DNA of 64,000 bases from assembly GCF_014279795.1 (NCBI RefSeq), contig NZ_CP047945.1, positions 1,322,572 through 1,386,571 of the forward strand. The letters run 5' to 3'. Below the pieces are notes generated by a model. It was not told the DNA's origin. It saw only the letters and a list, made by a program, of their open reading frames with translations, and did no database searches. The position numbers were made by a program, and so were the translations under genes. Source of the stretch: Synechococcus sp. PROS-7-1 (GTDB lineage: Bacteria; Cyanobacteriota; Cyanobacteriia; PCC-6307; Cyanobiaceae). Below are positions 1-9,259 of this stretch, in pieces; the stretch's first letter is position 1; every line of letters starts with the position of its first letter.

Positions 1-13
1 TTTGTTGAATCGT

Positions 14-2545
14 TCAGTTCAACTGAGCAGCTGAGGTCACTCGATTGCGTTGATCATCGAGCAAGCAGCGAAGCACCGGGTGATTGTTCAGATCAGGATC
101 ATTGCGGAGAATATCGGCCGCTTCGTCTCGGGCCTCCTCCAAAACGGAGCCGTCATCCGCCAGGCTTGCCAGTGCCAGGTCTGGCAAACCAGATTGGCGG
201 GTTCCCAACACTTGCCCGGGGCCACGGAGCCTTAGGTCCATCTCGGCGATCTCGAAACCGTCCGTGGAACGCACCAACACCTCAAGTCTCTGCCGGGCCA
301 ACGGATTGCGACTGTCGTTAATCAACAAACAGCGAGATGCCGCAGCACCCCGGCCAACGCGCCCTCGCAGTTGGTGAAGCTGGGCCAGTCCGAAACGATC
401 AGCGTGATCAATCATCATCACGCTTGCCTCAGGAACATCCACACCAACTTCCACAACAGTGGTTGACACCAAAACCTGCGTTTCCCCGCGCGCGAAAGCC
501 TGAATCACGGCCTGCTTCTCCGCACTCGGAAGGCGTCCATGCAGGAGCCCGACCTTGAGATCCGGAAACTCCTCCTCCTCAAGCTGACGATGCACGTCAA
601 CGGCAGACCTCAAGTCCATTTTTTCTGACTCCTCCACAAGCGGAAGCACCACATAAGCCCTCTGGCCCTTCTCCACCTCCTCACGGATCACGTTGTAAGC
701 CTGATCACGCTGCGAGCCTGCCAACATCGTGGTCAAGATCGGCGTGCGTCCCGGCGGAAGTTCATCGATCTGACTGACATCCAGATCCCCATGGAGTGAC
801 AGAGCCAGCGTTCGTGGGATCGGTGTCGCCGTCATCGTGAGGAGATGGGGCTGAAGACCTTTTCCAAGCAGTCGATTGCGTTGACGAACTCCGAAACGGT
901 GTTGCTCATCCACCACCACCAGTCCCAGCCGGTCGAAGGCAACTGGATCTTCCAGCAGGGCATGGGTCCCCACGAGAACCTTGCAGGAGCCTGAAGCCAC
1001 ATCAGCGAGAAGCTGCCTCCGTTTCTTGAGAGGCGTGGAGCCGGTCAGAAGCTCAACCGTGACATGCAACGGTGGGAGCCACTGGCAGAGACTGCGGTAG
1101 TGCTGTTCCGCAAGCACCTCAGTGGGAGCCATCATTACCCCTTGCCAACCGGCCTGGATGGCCTTGAGCAAGGCAGCAACAGCGACGACCGTTTTCCCAC
1201 TGCCCACATCACCCTGCACCAGCCTGGCCATGGGCTCCGAACGTTCGAGATCTTCATCGATCTCCGCCAGCACTCTGTTCTGTGCATTGGTGAATTGGAA
1301 CGGGAGATGATCCAGGAAGCGACCCAGGAGACCGTCGCGATCCGAGGCGACCCTCAGGGATGGTGCTGACCGCTGACGCAGTGCCGCCCTGCGCTGCATC
1401 AATCCGAGCTGAAGCAGCAGAAACTCATCGAAGACAAGACGGTGACGGGCCTGCTGAAGCTGATCGGACGTCTCCGGTCGATGGATCGCCGTCAGCGCCT
1501 GATGTCTGCCCAGCAACTGCCTAGCTTGGCGTCTCTGAGGTGGCAGTGGTTCAGGCCAGAGACGGACCGATGGCAGCGCCGCTTCCACCAAGGTTCTGAA
1601 ACGATCGGCCGTCAGACCTTCCGTCAGGGAATACACCGGTAACAACCTGCCGATTCGTTTTGATTGCAAAGGAGCTTGAGCGCTCTCCATCACTTCAATC
1701 AGCGGATCTTGAAAGCTCAGGCCGTAGGGACCTTCCTTGACCAGACCACTCACAGCGACGGTGGCTCCATTTGGATAGAGCCTGGTCTGTCCATGGAGAT
1801 AGGAGGGATTGCTGAAGCGGCGACCTGCCAGAAAACGACTGACCTTGATCCGTCCGGTGGGGTCCTGAAGCTGCAGCTCGATGATCGAGAGATTGGGATT
1901 TCTCGGACTGGTGAAGCCGTGACAGCGACGGACGGTGGCAACAATGGTGGCTGTTTCCCCGGGCACCAAGGCCTCAATCCGGCGCAAGGCGGAGTAATCC
2001 ACATAGTCCCTTGGGTAATGAAGCAATAGGTCTCTGACCACCAGAAGCCCGAGGCTGGCCAGGCGTTCCGCCTGCTTGGGGCCGATGCCACGGACCCGTG
2101 ACAGTGGTGCGTCAAGAGGCATGACACCCTGGTGGTTCGCTGGAGCTGCCGTGGTGCTCGTGGCAACCTTCAATTTCGGTGGTGCCATCGGTCGTGTGGG
2201 TTCCAGGCGCTGACGCAGGGCATGGAGCCACTGCCTCACCGTGGTGACCAGGCGCCGGCGCGCTGCATCACTGAGGGAGGGGTAAGACTGAAAATCATTG
2301 GAAAACGCCTGAAGGCGTTCCGTGCAATCTGGCGGGAAAGAAATTCCTGGTGGTGCACCCAATTCACGGCTCAGGAAACTGTGAAATGTCTCCTGCCGGC
2401 CCTGAACATTGACGAATCCACGCTCAGCCTCAAGCGACAGCGCCTGCTGAAGCGGACGAATCCAAATCTGAAATCGCTCCAGGGCCTGTTGATCAAGGCC
2501 AGAGCTCAATGGCGCGGAGGGATCTCCACTCGGTTGGGCCACCAA
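14..2545 (-). CDS. recG: ATP-dependent DNA helicase RecG
   Basis: RecG unwinds branched DNA such as stalled forks and Holliday junctions. From the TTG start at 2545 the protein is about 843 residues. The wedge/OB region lies at roughly 160-290. Walker A GDVGSGKT is near residues 445-452, DEQH (motif II) near 546 and QLRGRVGRG (motif VI) near the C-terminus. The frame stays open to 2647, but that longer form would overlap the upstream gene by 142 nt. TTG at 2545 or GTG at 2542 lies 10-13 nt after a GGGAGG Shine-Dalgarno sequence and cuts the overlap to 40 nt. The N-terminal extension of about 100 residues before the wedge domain is usual in cyanobacterial RecG. It is the last gene of the rpsB-tsf-hypothetical-recG run. 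Function is certain; the start is inferred. Confidence 0.95.
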   Translation of the reverse strand: MVAQPSGDPSAPLSSGLDQQALERFQIWIRPLQQALSLEAERGFVNVQGRQETFHSFLSRELGAPPGISFPPDCTERLQAFSNDFQSYPSLSDAARRRLVTTVRQWLHALRQRLEPTRPMAPPKLKVATSTTAAPANHQGVMPLDAPLSRVRGIGPKQAERLASLGLLVVRDLLLHYPRDYVDYSALRRIEALVPGETATIVATVRRCHGFTSPRNPNLSIIELQLQDPTGRIKVSRFLAGRRFSNPSYLHGQTRLYPNGATVAVSGLVKEGPYGLSFQDPLIEVMESAQAPLQSKRIGRLLPVYSLTEGLTADRFRTLVEAALPSVRLWPEPLPPQRRQARQLLGRHQALTAIHRPETSDQLQQARHRLVFDEFLLLQLGLMQRRAALRQRSAPSLRVASDRDGLLGRFLDHLPFQFTNAQNRVLAEIDEDLERSEPMARLVQGDVGSGKTVVAVAALLKAIQAGWQGVMMAPTEVLAEQHYRSLCQWLPPLHVTVELLTGSTPLKKRRQLLADVASGSCKVLVGTHALLEDPVAFDRLGLVVVDEQHRFGVRQRNRLLGKGLQPHLLTMTATPIPRTLALSLHGDLDVSQIDELPPGRTPILTTMLAGSQRDQAYNVIREEVEKGQRAYVVLPLVEESEKMDLRSAVDVHRQLEEEEFPDLKVGLLHGRLPSAEKQAVIQAFARGETQVLVSTTVVEVGVDVPEASVMMIDHADRFGLAQLHQLRGRVGRGAAASRCLLINDSRNPLARQRLEVLVRSTDGFEIAEMDLRLRGPGQVLGTRQSGLPDLALASLADDGSVLEEARDEAADILRNDPDLNNHPVLRCLLDDQRNRVTSAAQLN

Positions 2546-3636
2546 TGGGTTTGAACCTCCCTGGCGCTGCTGCGTCGTTGCCAGTGTCGCTCCTTCACCA
2601 CAAGAGTGGAGAGAGCACGCCGTTGATTCTGGATGCGTCCGCGGCAACGGCGCAAGGATCGATCATCGAATTCCAATTCGGAACTGCGCAAAAGTAGGCA
2701 AAGCGTTTCGTAGGTGTGCTGATCACCAGCGGTGGGCAGCGGCAGCGGCAGTTTCAGGAGATTGGAATGGGTGGCTTCCGATGGAAGCTGGCCGGTCATG
2801 GCTGCATCCAGCAGTTGGATTGGCAGCAGACTTCTGATAATTCCCGCACGTAACAGCTCCACATTGAGGGCATGGGACAGGTTGCGCAGACGTCGGCTGA
2901 GGCCAGCATCAATCCCTTCCATCCAGGCAAGAAGAGCGCTCGGTGACGTTGGCATCAACTGATTCGACCCACTGACATTCGCCATCAAAGGGGGCCCTGC
3001 AGATCCCGTGGCATCGTCGGAAGACTCTTGCGCATCCCTCGGGTCCATGGCCTCACCAGCGAGAGCGAACAAGGACCGGATCAGGTCCAGCTCCGTCGTC
3101 TCCTGTGAAGAAGGTTGTTCATCTTTCGAGGGCTGATCCATGTCGCCATCAGTCCTCTCGTCAACGGCCACTTTCCTTGGGAAGAGACCATCAATCAAAT
3201 CTGAACGTTCCAGGGGAAGAGAGAGGCCGAGATGAACTTCCTCACAGTCAACAGACGGAGTCTGCGTCTCAGATGAATTGGCCAGTGCCTGCACCTGGAG
3301 GAGATGGTTGCGTTGGGCTTCGTGGCGCAGACGATTTGCCGTAATGATGAGCTGCTCAACAGTGAGCAGAGAAGACGTTCTCTTCACAAGCGCATCGACA
3401 CGACGATGCAGTTCCTCAACTCCATCAGCTCTGCGGATGCTTGCGTCCACCCCGCGAGCGCAAAGCAGATGTTTGATGGATGTACGAACGGCTCCGGAAA
3501 GCTGATCACGGACGATCTGAAGATAGAGCGCCTGTTCGCGATAAAGAGCTGGTGCCAGGGACCTGCATCGGCAACCCAGACGCTCCAACTGGAGGTCTGG
3601 GTCGTGGCAGTGGCGGCTCTCCGAATCAGCCTCCAA
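2506..3636 (-). CDS. conserved hypothetical protein between tsf and recG
   Basis: The predicted protein has about 376 residues and no family I can name. The N-terminal ~110 residues look helical (RAVRTS-type helices, QLIITANRL), followed by an acidic, Ser/Gln-rich linker (about 120-200). A second helical part near 225-330 contains the Leu/Pro-rich segment LLKLPLPLP. There are no membrane segments or obvious catalytic motifs. The frame opens with TTG at 3636, just after the tsf stop. A GGAGG lies inside the first codons, so the true start may be a little downstream. Same strand and tight spacing suggest cotranscription with tsf and recG. Its place in a translation/repair cluster is not enough to assign a role. 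Confidence 0.75.
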   Translation of the reverse strand: MEADSESRHCHDPDLQLERLGCRCRSLAPALYREQALYLQIVRDQLSGAVRTSIKHLLCARGVDASIRRADGVEELHRRVDALVKRTSSLLTVEQLIITANRLRHEAQRNHLLQVQALANSSETQTPSVDCEEVHLGLSLPLERSDLIDGLFPRKVAVDERTDGDMDQPSKDEQPSSQETTELDLIRSLFALAGEAMDPRDAQESSDDATGSAGPPLMANVSGSNQLMPTSPSALLAWMEGIDAGLSRRLRNLSHALNVELLRAGIIRSLLPIQLLDAAMTGQLPSEATHSNLLKLPLPLPTAGDQHTYETLCLLLRSSELEFDDRSLRRCRGRIQNQRRALSTLVVKERHWQRRSSAREVQTHWWPNRVEIPPRH

Positions 3637-3638
3637 GA

Positions 3639-4298
3639 TCAGCCCTTGGTCATCGAAGCCACTTCAGCGGCGAAGTCATTTTCCTCAACTTCGATGCCCT
3701 CTCCAAGGGTGTAGCGCGTGAAACGACGAACCCTCACGTTTTCTCCGATCTTGCCGGCTGTCTGCTTCACCAGTTCAGCAACAGTGAGGGAGCTGTCTTT
3801 GATGAAGGGTTGCTCCATCAAAGCAAGTTCCTTGAGGCGCTTGTTGATCCGACCTTCGACAATCTTCTCCTTCATCTGCTCGGGCTTGCCATCGAGGTCA
3901 TCACGCCCCATTTCAATGGCCTTTTCTCGTTCGCGGATCTCGGAAGGGATTTCGTCGGTGTTGACGTATTCCACTCCTGGGCAGGCAGCCACCTGCATGG
4001 CCACGTCTCTGAGGAGCTCCTGGAACATGTCACCTCGGGCGACGAAGTCGGTTTCGCAGTTGACTTCGATCAACACGCCGACGCGTGCTCCGGTGTGGAT
4101 GTAGCTGCCGATAGCGCCTTCAGCAGCTGTACGACCGGACTTTTTCTCTGCGCTAGCGATCCCTTTCTGGCGCAGCCATTCGATGGCTTTGTCAGCATCG
4201 CCGTCTGTGGCTGCAAGTGCTTTCTTGCAATCCATCATTCCAGCGCCGGTCTTGTCGCGCAGGTCCTTAACGAGCTTGGCGGATACGGCAGCGGCCAT
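3639..4298 (-). CDS. tsf: translation elongation factor Ts
   Basis: EF-Ts is the guanine nucleotide exchange factor that recycles EF-Tu-GDP to EF-Tu-GTP. The N-terminal UBA-like segment ([20 protein letters not shown]) and the EF-Tu-contacting motif TDFVAR (near residue 80) are clear. The frame opens at 4328, but the family start is the ATG at 4298 (MAAAVSAKL), giving 219 residues, the short form usual in cyanobacteria and plastids. It follows rpsB on the same strand, the classical bacterial order. A GC-rich hairpin with a short T-run lies in the 86-nt spacer, so part of the rpsB transcription may stop before tsf. Confidence 0.97.
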   Translation of the reverse strand: MAAAVSAKLVKDLRDKTGAGMMDCKKALAATDGDADKAIEWLRQKGIASAEKKSGRTAAEGAIGSYIHTGARVGVLIEVNCETDFVARGDMFQELLRDVAMQVAACPGVEYVNTDEIPSEIREREKAIEMGRDDLDGKPEQMKEKIVEGRINKRLKELALMEQPFIKDSSLTVAELVKQTAGKIGENVRVRRFTRYTLGEGIEVEENDFAAEVASMTKG

Positions 4299-4325
4299 CA
4301 GAGAAGAAGGAGGAGAGTATTTGGG

Positions 4326-4360
4326 CAAAAAGCCGCCTTTCCAAACATTCGGAAGGGCGG
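4326..4360 (-). terminator. intercistronic hairpin with T-run between rpsB and tsf
   Basis: On the minus strand a 10-bp stem (arms 4351-4360 and 4333-4342, one G-U pair) with an 8-nt loop is followed by CTTTTTG. It has the form of an intrinsic terminator, but the T-run is short. Lying between rpsB and tsf, it more likely acts as a partial terminator or processing site that lowers tsf expression relative to rpsB. The structure is read directly; the function is inferred. Confidence 0.65.
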
Positions 4361-4384
4361 CGTGAACATAGCGGCTCGTGGGAC

Positions 4385-5104
4385 TCAGCCTTCGCTGTCG
4401 TCACCACCACGCTGCTCATTGGAGCCATGACGGCCTTCATTGATCGCATCGGCCAAACGGCTCAGCACGAGTTGGACGGAACGCACAGCGTCGTCGTTGC
4501 AAGGGATGGGAACCTCGCAAAGATCAGGATCACAGTTGGTGTCAAGCATCGACACCAAGGGAATATCCAATTTGCGGGCTTCGAGCACTGCGTTCGTTTC
4601 ACGACGCTGATCGACCAGCACCACCACATCAGGGAGACGACGCATGTTCTTGAGGCCACCCAGATACTTCTGGAGACGGTCCAGTTCACGGCGAAGAACG
4701 GCGCCCTCCTTTTTGGGACGCATGGCGATCGCTCCACTGGCCTCCATCCGCTCAAGATCCTTGAGGCGATCGATTCGGGCTTTCATCGTGGTCCAGTTGG
4801 TCAGCATGCCGCCCAACCAACGTTGGTTGACGTAGGACCCACCGCAGCGCAGGGCTTCTTGAGCCACCACTTCAGAGGCTTGTTTTTTGGTTCCTACGAA
4901 CAGGAAACGTTTGCCACTTCTTGCAGCGGAACGAACCCATTTGTAGGCGTTGTTCATGCAGACAGCCGTCTGCACAAGGTCAATAATGTGAACCCCGTTG
5001 CGCGCGCAGTAGATGTAGCGCGACATTTTGGGATTCCAACGACGGGTCTGGTGTCCAAAGTGGGCACCAGCTTCCATCATCTCAGCGAGAGTGACAACAG
5101 CCAT
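4385..5104 (-). CDS. rpsB: 30S ribosomal protein S2
   Basis: S2 is a structural protein of the small subunit that helps assemble S1 onto the 30S. The start used is ATG at 5104 ([20 protein letters not shown]), giving 239 residues; the open frame extends ten codons further but family members begin here. The signatures [23 protein letters not shown] and [14 protein letters not shown] are typical. The acidic C-terminal tail is short, as in other cyanobacteria. It heads the rpsB-tsf cluster, with 134 nt of non-coding DNA upstream that should hold the promoter. Confidence 0.98.
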   Translation of the reverse strand: MAVVTLAEMMEAGAHFGHQTRRWNPKMSRYIYCARNGVHIIDLVQTAVCMNNAYKWVRSAARSGKRFLFVGTKKQASEVVAQEALRCGGSYVNQRWLGGMLTNWTTMKARIDRLKDLERMEASGAIAMRPKKEGAVLRRELDRLQKYLGGLKNMRRLPDVVVLVDQRRETNAVLEARKLDIPLVSMLDTNCDPDLCEVPIPCNDDAVRSVQLVLSRLADAINEGRHGSNEQRGGDDSEG

Positions 5105-5238
5105 GATTGATTGAGGTTTCGGGTTGGCCTCCACCTGTCAGGGATCACATGGATGGCTTGGAGCCACACCACGATCAGCACCCGAAACAGACAGGTGTGT
5201 GGTTTGAGAGAACACCTTGAATTTATCAAACGGACTGC

Positions 5239-6171
5239 TCAACGCAGACCGGTGGCCTTGGCTTCTCTGTACAACGCCTCAACACCAAGACGGTTCAAGG
5301 GAAGCCGCAACAGTTCAAGGGCCAGAGAGGGCTGTCCCCGATGAATGAGCCAGGAAAGAAGCGGCTTGAGTGTTCGCTCATTGACCAGGCCTCCGAGGGT
5401 TAGAACCGACCACAGAACCCTGTGCATCCAAGTGAACTGGATGATCATTCGCACTCTGCGGCTGGGGTGCTTTCTGTAGAAGACGAGTCCCATCCGTGCC
5501 CGCTCTCTCTCCACGCGAATCAGATCAGGAATTTGTTCAAGCCGGAAAGCGGGATGCCAGTGATAGCCCACAGCTTCAGGGCAGCGAACGAGCACAACCC
5601 CCATTTGTCTCAGACGCTCACCCAGCTCGAGGTCCTCCCAGCCATAGAGCCGGAAACCCGTATCAAAAAGGCCGGACTGTTCGAGAACGGAGCGGTCGAT
5701 GGCAACGTTACCGGTTGCGAAATAGGCCCAGGAAAGATCTCTGAGCTTGTGTCGCTCGTGGGTTGGATGCTCAAAATTCGCAGTATTGATCACTGCGCCG
5801 TAGGTGAAGCACAAACGGTTTCCGTTACGACGCCACGCTGCTGTGAGCGCCTTGGCATGACTGGCGAGAAAAGTTGGTGTGACGACGAGATCACTGTCAA
5901 TAAAGACAATGACGTCACCTCGGGCGTGGCTGACGCCACGGTTTCGACCTTCAGCGGGTCCACCGTGGCGCTGTTCGATCAGACGCACGCTGGGAAAACG
6001 ACTGCTTGAGGCTCTCAACCAGTCCGGCGTTCCATCGGTGGAGCCGTCATCGACAACGACCACCTCATAATGATCGATCTCCCCACTGGGACGTTGCCCT
6101 TCCAGTGCTAGCAAGCACTTCTCCAGGATCGGGCGTCGGTTGTAGGTGGGAATGACGACGCTGATGAACAT
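5239..6171 (-). CDS. family 2 glycosyltransferase
   Basis: This is a GT-A fold sugar transferase, 310 residues from ATG 6171 (MFISVVIPTYNRR). The nucleotide-sugar binding start SVVIPTYN, the VVVDDGSTDGT loop, a DSD metal site (FIDSDLVV, near residue 95) and the acidic WEDLELGERLR segment (near 190) are all visible. The last ~100 residues are basic and helical without clear membrane spans. Such enzymes build surface polysaccharide or glycosylate lipids or proteins; the acceptor and sugar cannot be read here. It has its own promoter region, because the upstream small gene ends in a strong terminator. It is not part of a polysaccharide cluster in this window. Confidence 0.9.
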   Translation of the reverse strand: MFISVVIPTYNRRPILEKCLLALEGQRPSGEIDHYEVVVVDDGSTDGTPDWLRASSSRFPSVRLIEQRHGGPAEGRNRGVSHARGDVIVFIDSDLVVTPTFLASHAKALTAAWRRNGNRLCFTYGAVINTANFEHPTHERHKLRDLSWAYFATGNVAIDRSVLEQSGLFDTGFRLYGWEDLELGERLRQMGVVLVRCPEAVGYHWHPAFRLEQIPDLIRVERERARMGLVFYRKHPSRRVRMIIQFTWMHRVLWSVLTLGGLVNERTLKPLLSWLIHRGQPSLALELLRLPLNRLGVEALYREAKATGLR

Positions 6172-6212
6172 CCGCGCTTCACGGTGATCCAATTGAAGTC
6201 AGCCTAAGGGCA

Positions 6213-6241
6213 CAAAAAAAGAGGGGGATGCTCCCCCCTCT
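6213..6241 (-). terminator. Rho-independent terminator after the 51-residue basic protein
   Basis: On the minus strand an AGAGGGGGG/CCCCCTCT stem with a very short loop is followed directly by seven T. It lies 18 nt beyond the stop codon of the gene at 6259-6414 and before the glycosyltransferase start. This is a clear intrinsic terminator reading leftward. Confidence 0.85.
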
Positions 6242-6258
6242 TGCACAAGAGCCCGAAC

Positions 6259-6414
6259 TCAATCGGCAGCGCCACCGTTGTTGGCAGTTCCTGTGACACC
6301 GTTGCCGGCACCTTCGCCACGACCGTCATTGCGCATCTTGCGCTTCTTGAATTTGCGCGCGTAGGCGCGGTTGCGCTCTTGCTTTTCTTTCTTGAGATTT
6401 CTGCGCTTGGCCAT
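6259..6414 (-). CDS. small basic conserved protein (51 aa)
   Basis: Translation of the minus strand from ATG 6414 gives a 51-residue protein. It starts MAKRRNLKKEKQERNRAY and continues through another Lys/Arg-rich stretch (KFKKRKMR). It ends in a flexible tail of Gly, Asn, Thr and Ala. The stop TGA is at 6259-6261 and a strong terminator follows within 20 nt, which supports a real gene. The charge pattern (first 30 residues strongly basic) suggests nucleic-acid or ribosome binding, but no family can be named. It lies 36 nt downstream of devA on the same strand, so it may be read from the pcyA-dev operon. Confidence 0.75.
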   Translation of the reverse strand: MAKRRNLKKEKQERNRAYARKFKKRKMRNDGRGEGAGNGVTGTANNGGAAD

Positions 6415-6450
6415 GCGTTGGTTGAAACTTTGGCGGGTTATGACCCCAAC

Positions 6451-7182
6451 CTACTCAATGGCCTGAAAAAGACGGCCATCCTCCATCCGAACGAGCCGAT
6501 CAGCCACATCAAGAATCCTGGGGTCATGGGTGACCATAAGGACGGAACAGGATTGTTCCCTTGCTAGGCGTTTCAACAATTCCACCACCTCTCGCCCCGT
6601 GGTGCTGTCGAGAGCTGCCGTGGGTTCATCAGCCAGTAAGAGTTTGGGCCTAGCGGCGAGCGCCCGGGCGATGGCCACGCGCTGTTTTTGTCCCCCCGAA
6701 AGATTGTGGGGAAGTTTGCTGAGCTCTTCATCCAGACCAACAGCTCGCAACCACTCCCTGGCTTGATCTCTCCGGGCCCGGTAGCTGAATCCAGGGAGGA
6801 GGTCGGCACCCATCTGCACGTTCTGTTCCGCGGTGAGGCAACGAAGAAGATTGTGGCCTTGAAAAATCATTCCGATCCTGCGCCGCAGCCTCTGCCGCTG
6901 GCCACGTCCAGCTCCCTGTAATTGCTGACCGAAGACGCGAACGTCGCCTTGTTGCACCTGACGCAAAGCACCGATCAACGTCAGCAACGTGGTCTTTCCA
7001 CATCCGGAGGGTCCTGTTAGGAGCACCACTTCACCGGCGGCAATCTCCAGATCCACACCCTGCAACACCTGCCGTCGGGTTGATCCCTTCCCATACCAGT
7101 GGCTCAAGCCATTGATGCTCACACTGAGCTCCTGGCGGGAACCATGCCTTTGAGTTGACTCTGAAAGCGTTGTGCTGGACAT
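6451..7182 (-). CDS. devA: DevA-type ABC transporter ATP-binding protein
   Basis: This is the ATPase of a three-part exporter of the DevBCA class (MacB/LolD-like). Taking ATG at 7182 it has 243 residues. Walker A is GPSGCGKTT (near residue 53), the signature LSGGQKQR (near 158), Walker B LLLADEPTAALD (near 182) and the H-loop VTHDPR. The ATG overlaps the stop of devC by one base (TGATG), so the two are translationally coupled. In heterocystous cyanobacteria DevBCA exports envelope glycolipids; in unicellular strains paralogues have other or unknown cargo. The substrate here is not known. Confidence 0.92.
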   Translation of the reverse strand: MSSTTLSESTQRHGSRQELSVSINGLSHWYGKGSTRRQVLQGVDLEIAAGEVVLLTGPSGCGKTTLLTLIGALRQVQQGDVRVFGQQLQGAGRGQRQRLRRRIGMIFQGHNLLRCLTAEQNVQMGADLLPGFSYRARRDQAREWLRAVGLDEELSKLPHNLSGGQKQRVAIARALAARPKLLLADEPTAALDSTTGREVVELLKRLAREQSCSVLMVTHDPRILDVADRLVRMEDGRLFQAIE

Positions 7183-8354
7183 CAAAAGATCTCCGCCGGG
7201 TCCGCATCCACGAGCCGCCTCATCGCCAATCCAGCTGAGGCCATGCACATGATGAGAATCATCGTGAACACGGTGAAAGCACGGCTGAAATCCATGGCGA
7301 CGGGAAGCTGGGTTGCATTTCTGACGAGCAGATACAAACCTTGGCCAGCGGCATAGGCCGGAAGGTATCCGAAAAGGGCAAGAAGCAATCCTTCACGAAC
7401 CACAACACCGAGAAGTGTGATGAGCCGATACCCCATCGCCATCAACGTGGCGTATTCAGGCAGGTGATCACTGACATCGGAATAGAGCACCTGATAAACG
7501 ATGACGCAGCCGACCACGAATCCCATGGCGGCTCCAAGGGTAAAGATGAAGCCAATCGAGGTACCGGTTTTCCAATAATTCTGCTCAAAGTCAATAAATC
7601 CTTGTTTCGTCAACACAGTGACGTCATCAGGAAGCAAGGTTTTGAGACGGTCCACAACCAGCTCAGGGTCTGCATCAGCGTTGAGACGAATCAACCCAAC
7701 CTCAATGCTTCCAGGGGGAGTATTGGGGAGCAATTCACGGAACGTTTCGCTGCTGGTAAGCAGATTGCCATCAGCTCCAAAGGATGTACCAAGCTCAATC
7801 AAGCCCGCAACACGAACACGTTTGCCTGCAATTTCACTCTCCACAATCCGGCCATCACGAAACCAGTCAGCCACTGGTCCGAACTCCGGCCGCGATCGTT
7901 CATCAAAGAGAACTCTGCCTTTTTGGGTGAGCGTCTTGGCTTTGGGCGCCAGCGTTGGATCGGTGAACAGAGGATCACCGGGTTCAAAACCAAGGGCAAG
8001 GATGGACCGTGTTCCGCGGGTTTCTGGATTTCTCCAGAGGAGCAGATTCCAATTCACGGGGGTTATACCTTCCACTTCCGGAAGCGCCATGGCTTGCACC
8101 AAACGCCGTTTAGGGAAACCAGCCATACTCACCGAACTGGTAGAACGCGGGCTGATTAATACGATGTCGGCATCAAACAAACGATGGACGGTGACACTGG
8201 CATCAAACAATCCATCTCGGAACCCGAGCTGCATGAACATCAGAATTCCAGCGAAGCTGATGCCAGCCAGAGCAACAGCCAAGCGCACAGGCTGACGGAT
8301 CAACATCAGCGAAGCCAGGGGAATGCCGCGGCTGGACCAGAACGCACCACTCAT
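7182..8354 (-). CDS. devC: DevC-type ABC transporter permease
   Basis: This permease has 390 residues with the MacB/FtsX-like layout. One membrane helix lies near residues 22-42 (LAVALAGISFAGILMFMQLG), followed by a large extracytoplasmic domain of about 200 residues. Three helices lie near 268-380 (FIFTLGAAMGFVVGCVIV, the LLGVVVREGLLLALFGYL region, and the FTMILIMCMASAGLAM tail). The DevC family motif LGFRDGLFDAS follows the first helix. Its start at 8354 overlaps the stop of devB by 4 nt. It works with the fusion protein and ATPase encoded on either side. Confidence 0.93.
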   Translation of the reverse strand: MSGAFWSSRGIPLASLMLIRQPVRLAVALAGISFAGILMFMQLGFRDGLFDASVTVHRLFDADIVLISPRSTSSVSMAGFPKRRLVQAMALPEVEGITPVNWNLLLWRNPETRGTRSILALGFEPGDPLFTDPTLAPKAKTLTQKGRVLFDERSRPEFGPVADWFRDGRIVESEIAGKRVRVAGLIELGTSFGADGNLLTSSETFRELLPNTPPGSIEVGLIRLNADADPELVVDRLKTLLPDDVTVLTKQGFIDFEQNYWKTGTSIGFIFTLGAAMGFVVGCVIVYQVLYSDVSDHLPEYATLMAMGYRLITLLGVVVREGLLLALFGYLPAYAAGQGLYLLVRNATQLPVAMDFSRAFTVFTMILIMCMASAGLAMRRLVDADPAEIF

Positions 8355-9259
8355 GAGGTTTTGAAACGCGCGATCACTTTCAAACCGGCTAACGATGAAA
8401 CCCGCCGAGCCGAATCGCGATCAAGGCTGACCTGAACCTCCACCACCCTGGCGTCGGCGTCACCGGTTGGATTGGTGGATAAAACCTCGCGCTGCCTCAC
8501 CTGAGGACTAACTCGCTCGACACGGCCTGTAAGACGACCTTCAAATCCACCGTTCTCACTAACAAGCGTCACGGGATCACCGACAGCAATCCTGTTGATG
8601 TCGGATTCGTACACCTCAATCAGAGCTTCCATCGATTGGCTGGCGCCAACTTCAAGCACGCCATCGTTACTGGGGCGCTCACCGACCCGGGTGTGCAGCC
8701 TGAGCACAGTGCCGTCAATCGGTGATCGCAGCTCGCTGTCGACCAAATCAGCCTCAAGCGATCGACGTTCAGCGATTAGCTCGATGCGCTTGCGCTCCGC
8801 CAATGTCAATTCGTTTTGCTTCTCTTCGAGAATCACCATCGAAGCGGCACCAACTTTGGCTGCTTCTGCGTAGCGAGCCACCTCTCGACGTCGCAGGGGG
8901 ATCTCCGTCTCAATCGTGCGAATCTGAGCATCGAGAGCCTCAAGATCAGCTTCGATTTGGGGACGGCTATCGAAAACAGCCAGCACCTGGCCACGGGTGA
9001 CCGTATCTCCTTCATTCACAAGAAGCTTGGAGACTCGGGGGGTGCCTCCGAACCCGCTGACCGGTGCAGCGAGACGGCGAATCTCTCCGAGAGGACGAAG
9101 CCGCCCCAAGGCAGCCACGGCCTCCGGTGGGCGCGGTGATTCCGCCTGAGGAGCCTGCGCAACAACAGTGGTTGGCCGCTGGAGAAATGCAATAGTTCCT
9201 GCGATCACGAGGATGGAGAGCGTCCCGGCCCCGATCCACACAGAGCGCTTCGACATCAT
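8351..9259 (-). CDS. devB: DevB-type HlyD-family membrane fusion protein
   Basis: This periplasmic adaptor links the DevC/DevA pump to an outer-membrane channel. From ATG 9259 (or the next ATG, 9256) it has about 302 residues. An N-terminal membrane anchor ([20 protein letters not shown]) is followed by a lipoyl/barrel half ([22 protein letters not shown]), a coiled-coil hairpin (about 100-170) and the second half ([11 protein letters not shown]). The frame stays open to 9373 but that would run into pcyA. The paired ATGs overlap the pcyA stop (ATGATG over TGA), so translation is likely coupled to pcyA. Confidence 0.92.
   Translation of the reverse strand: MMSKRSVWIGAGTLSILVIAGTIAFLQRPTTVVAQAPQAESPRPPEAVAALGRLRPLGEIRRLAAPVSGFGGTPRVSKLLVNEGDTVTRGQVLAVFDSRPQIEADLEALDAQIRTIETEIPLRRREVARYAEAAKVGAASMVILEEKQNELTLAERKRIELIAERRSLEADLVDSELRSPIDGTVLRLHTRVGERPSNDGVLEVGASQSMEALIEVYESDINRIAVGDPVTLVSENGGFEGRLTGRVERVSPQVRQREVLSTNPTGDADARVVEVQVSLDRDSARRVSSLAGLKVIARFKTS

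Noticed and set aside
3480-4430. 316-residue plus-strand frame
   Set aside because: It lies opposite tsf, which has clear family motifs; its own sequence has none and reads as an antisense shadow.
4427-5110. 227-residue plus-strand frame
   Set aside because: Exactly antisense to rpsB; composition follows from the complementary codons.
6213-6241. Possible attachment site or IS end
   Set aside because: The inverted repeat with T-run is a plain intrinsic terminator.
7341-8159. 272-residue plus-strand frame
   Set aside because: Antisense to devC, no motif, no start context.
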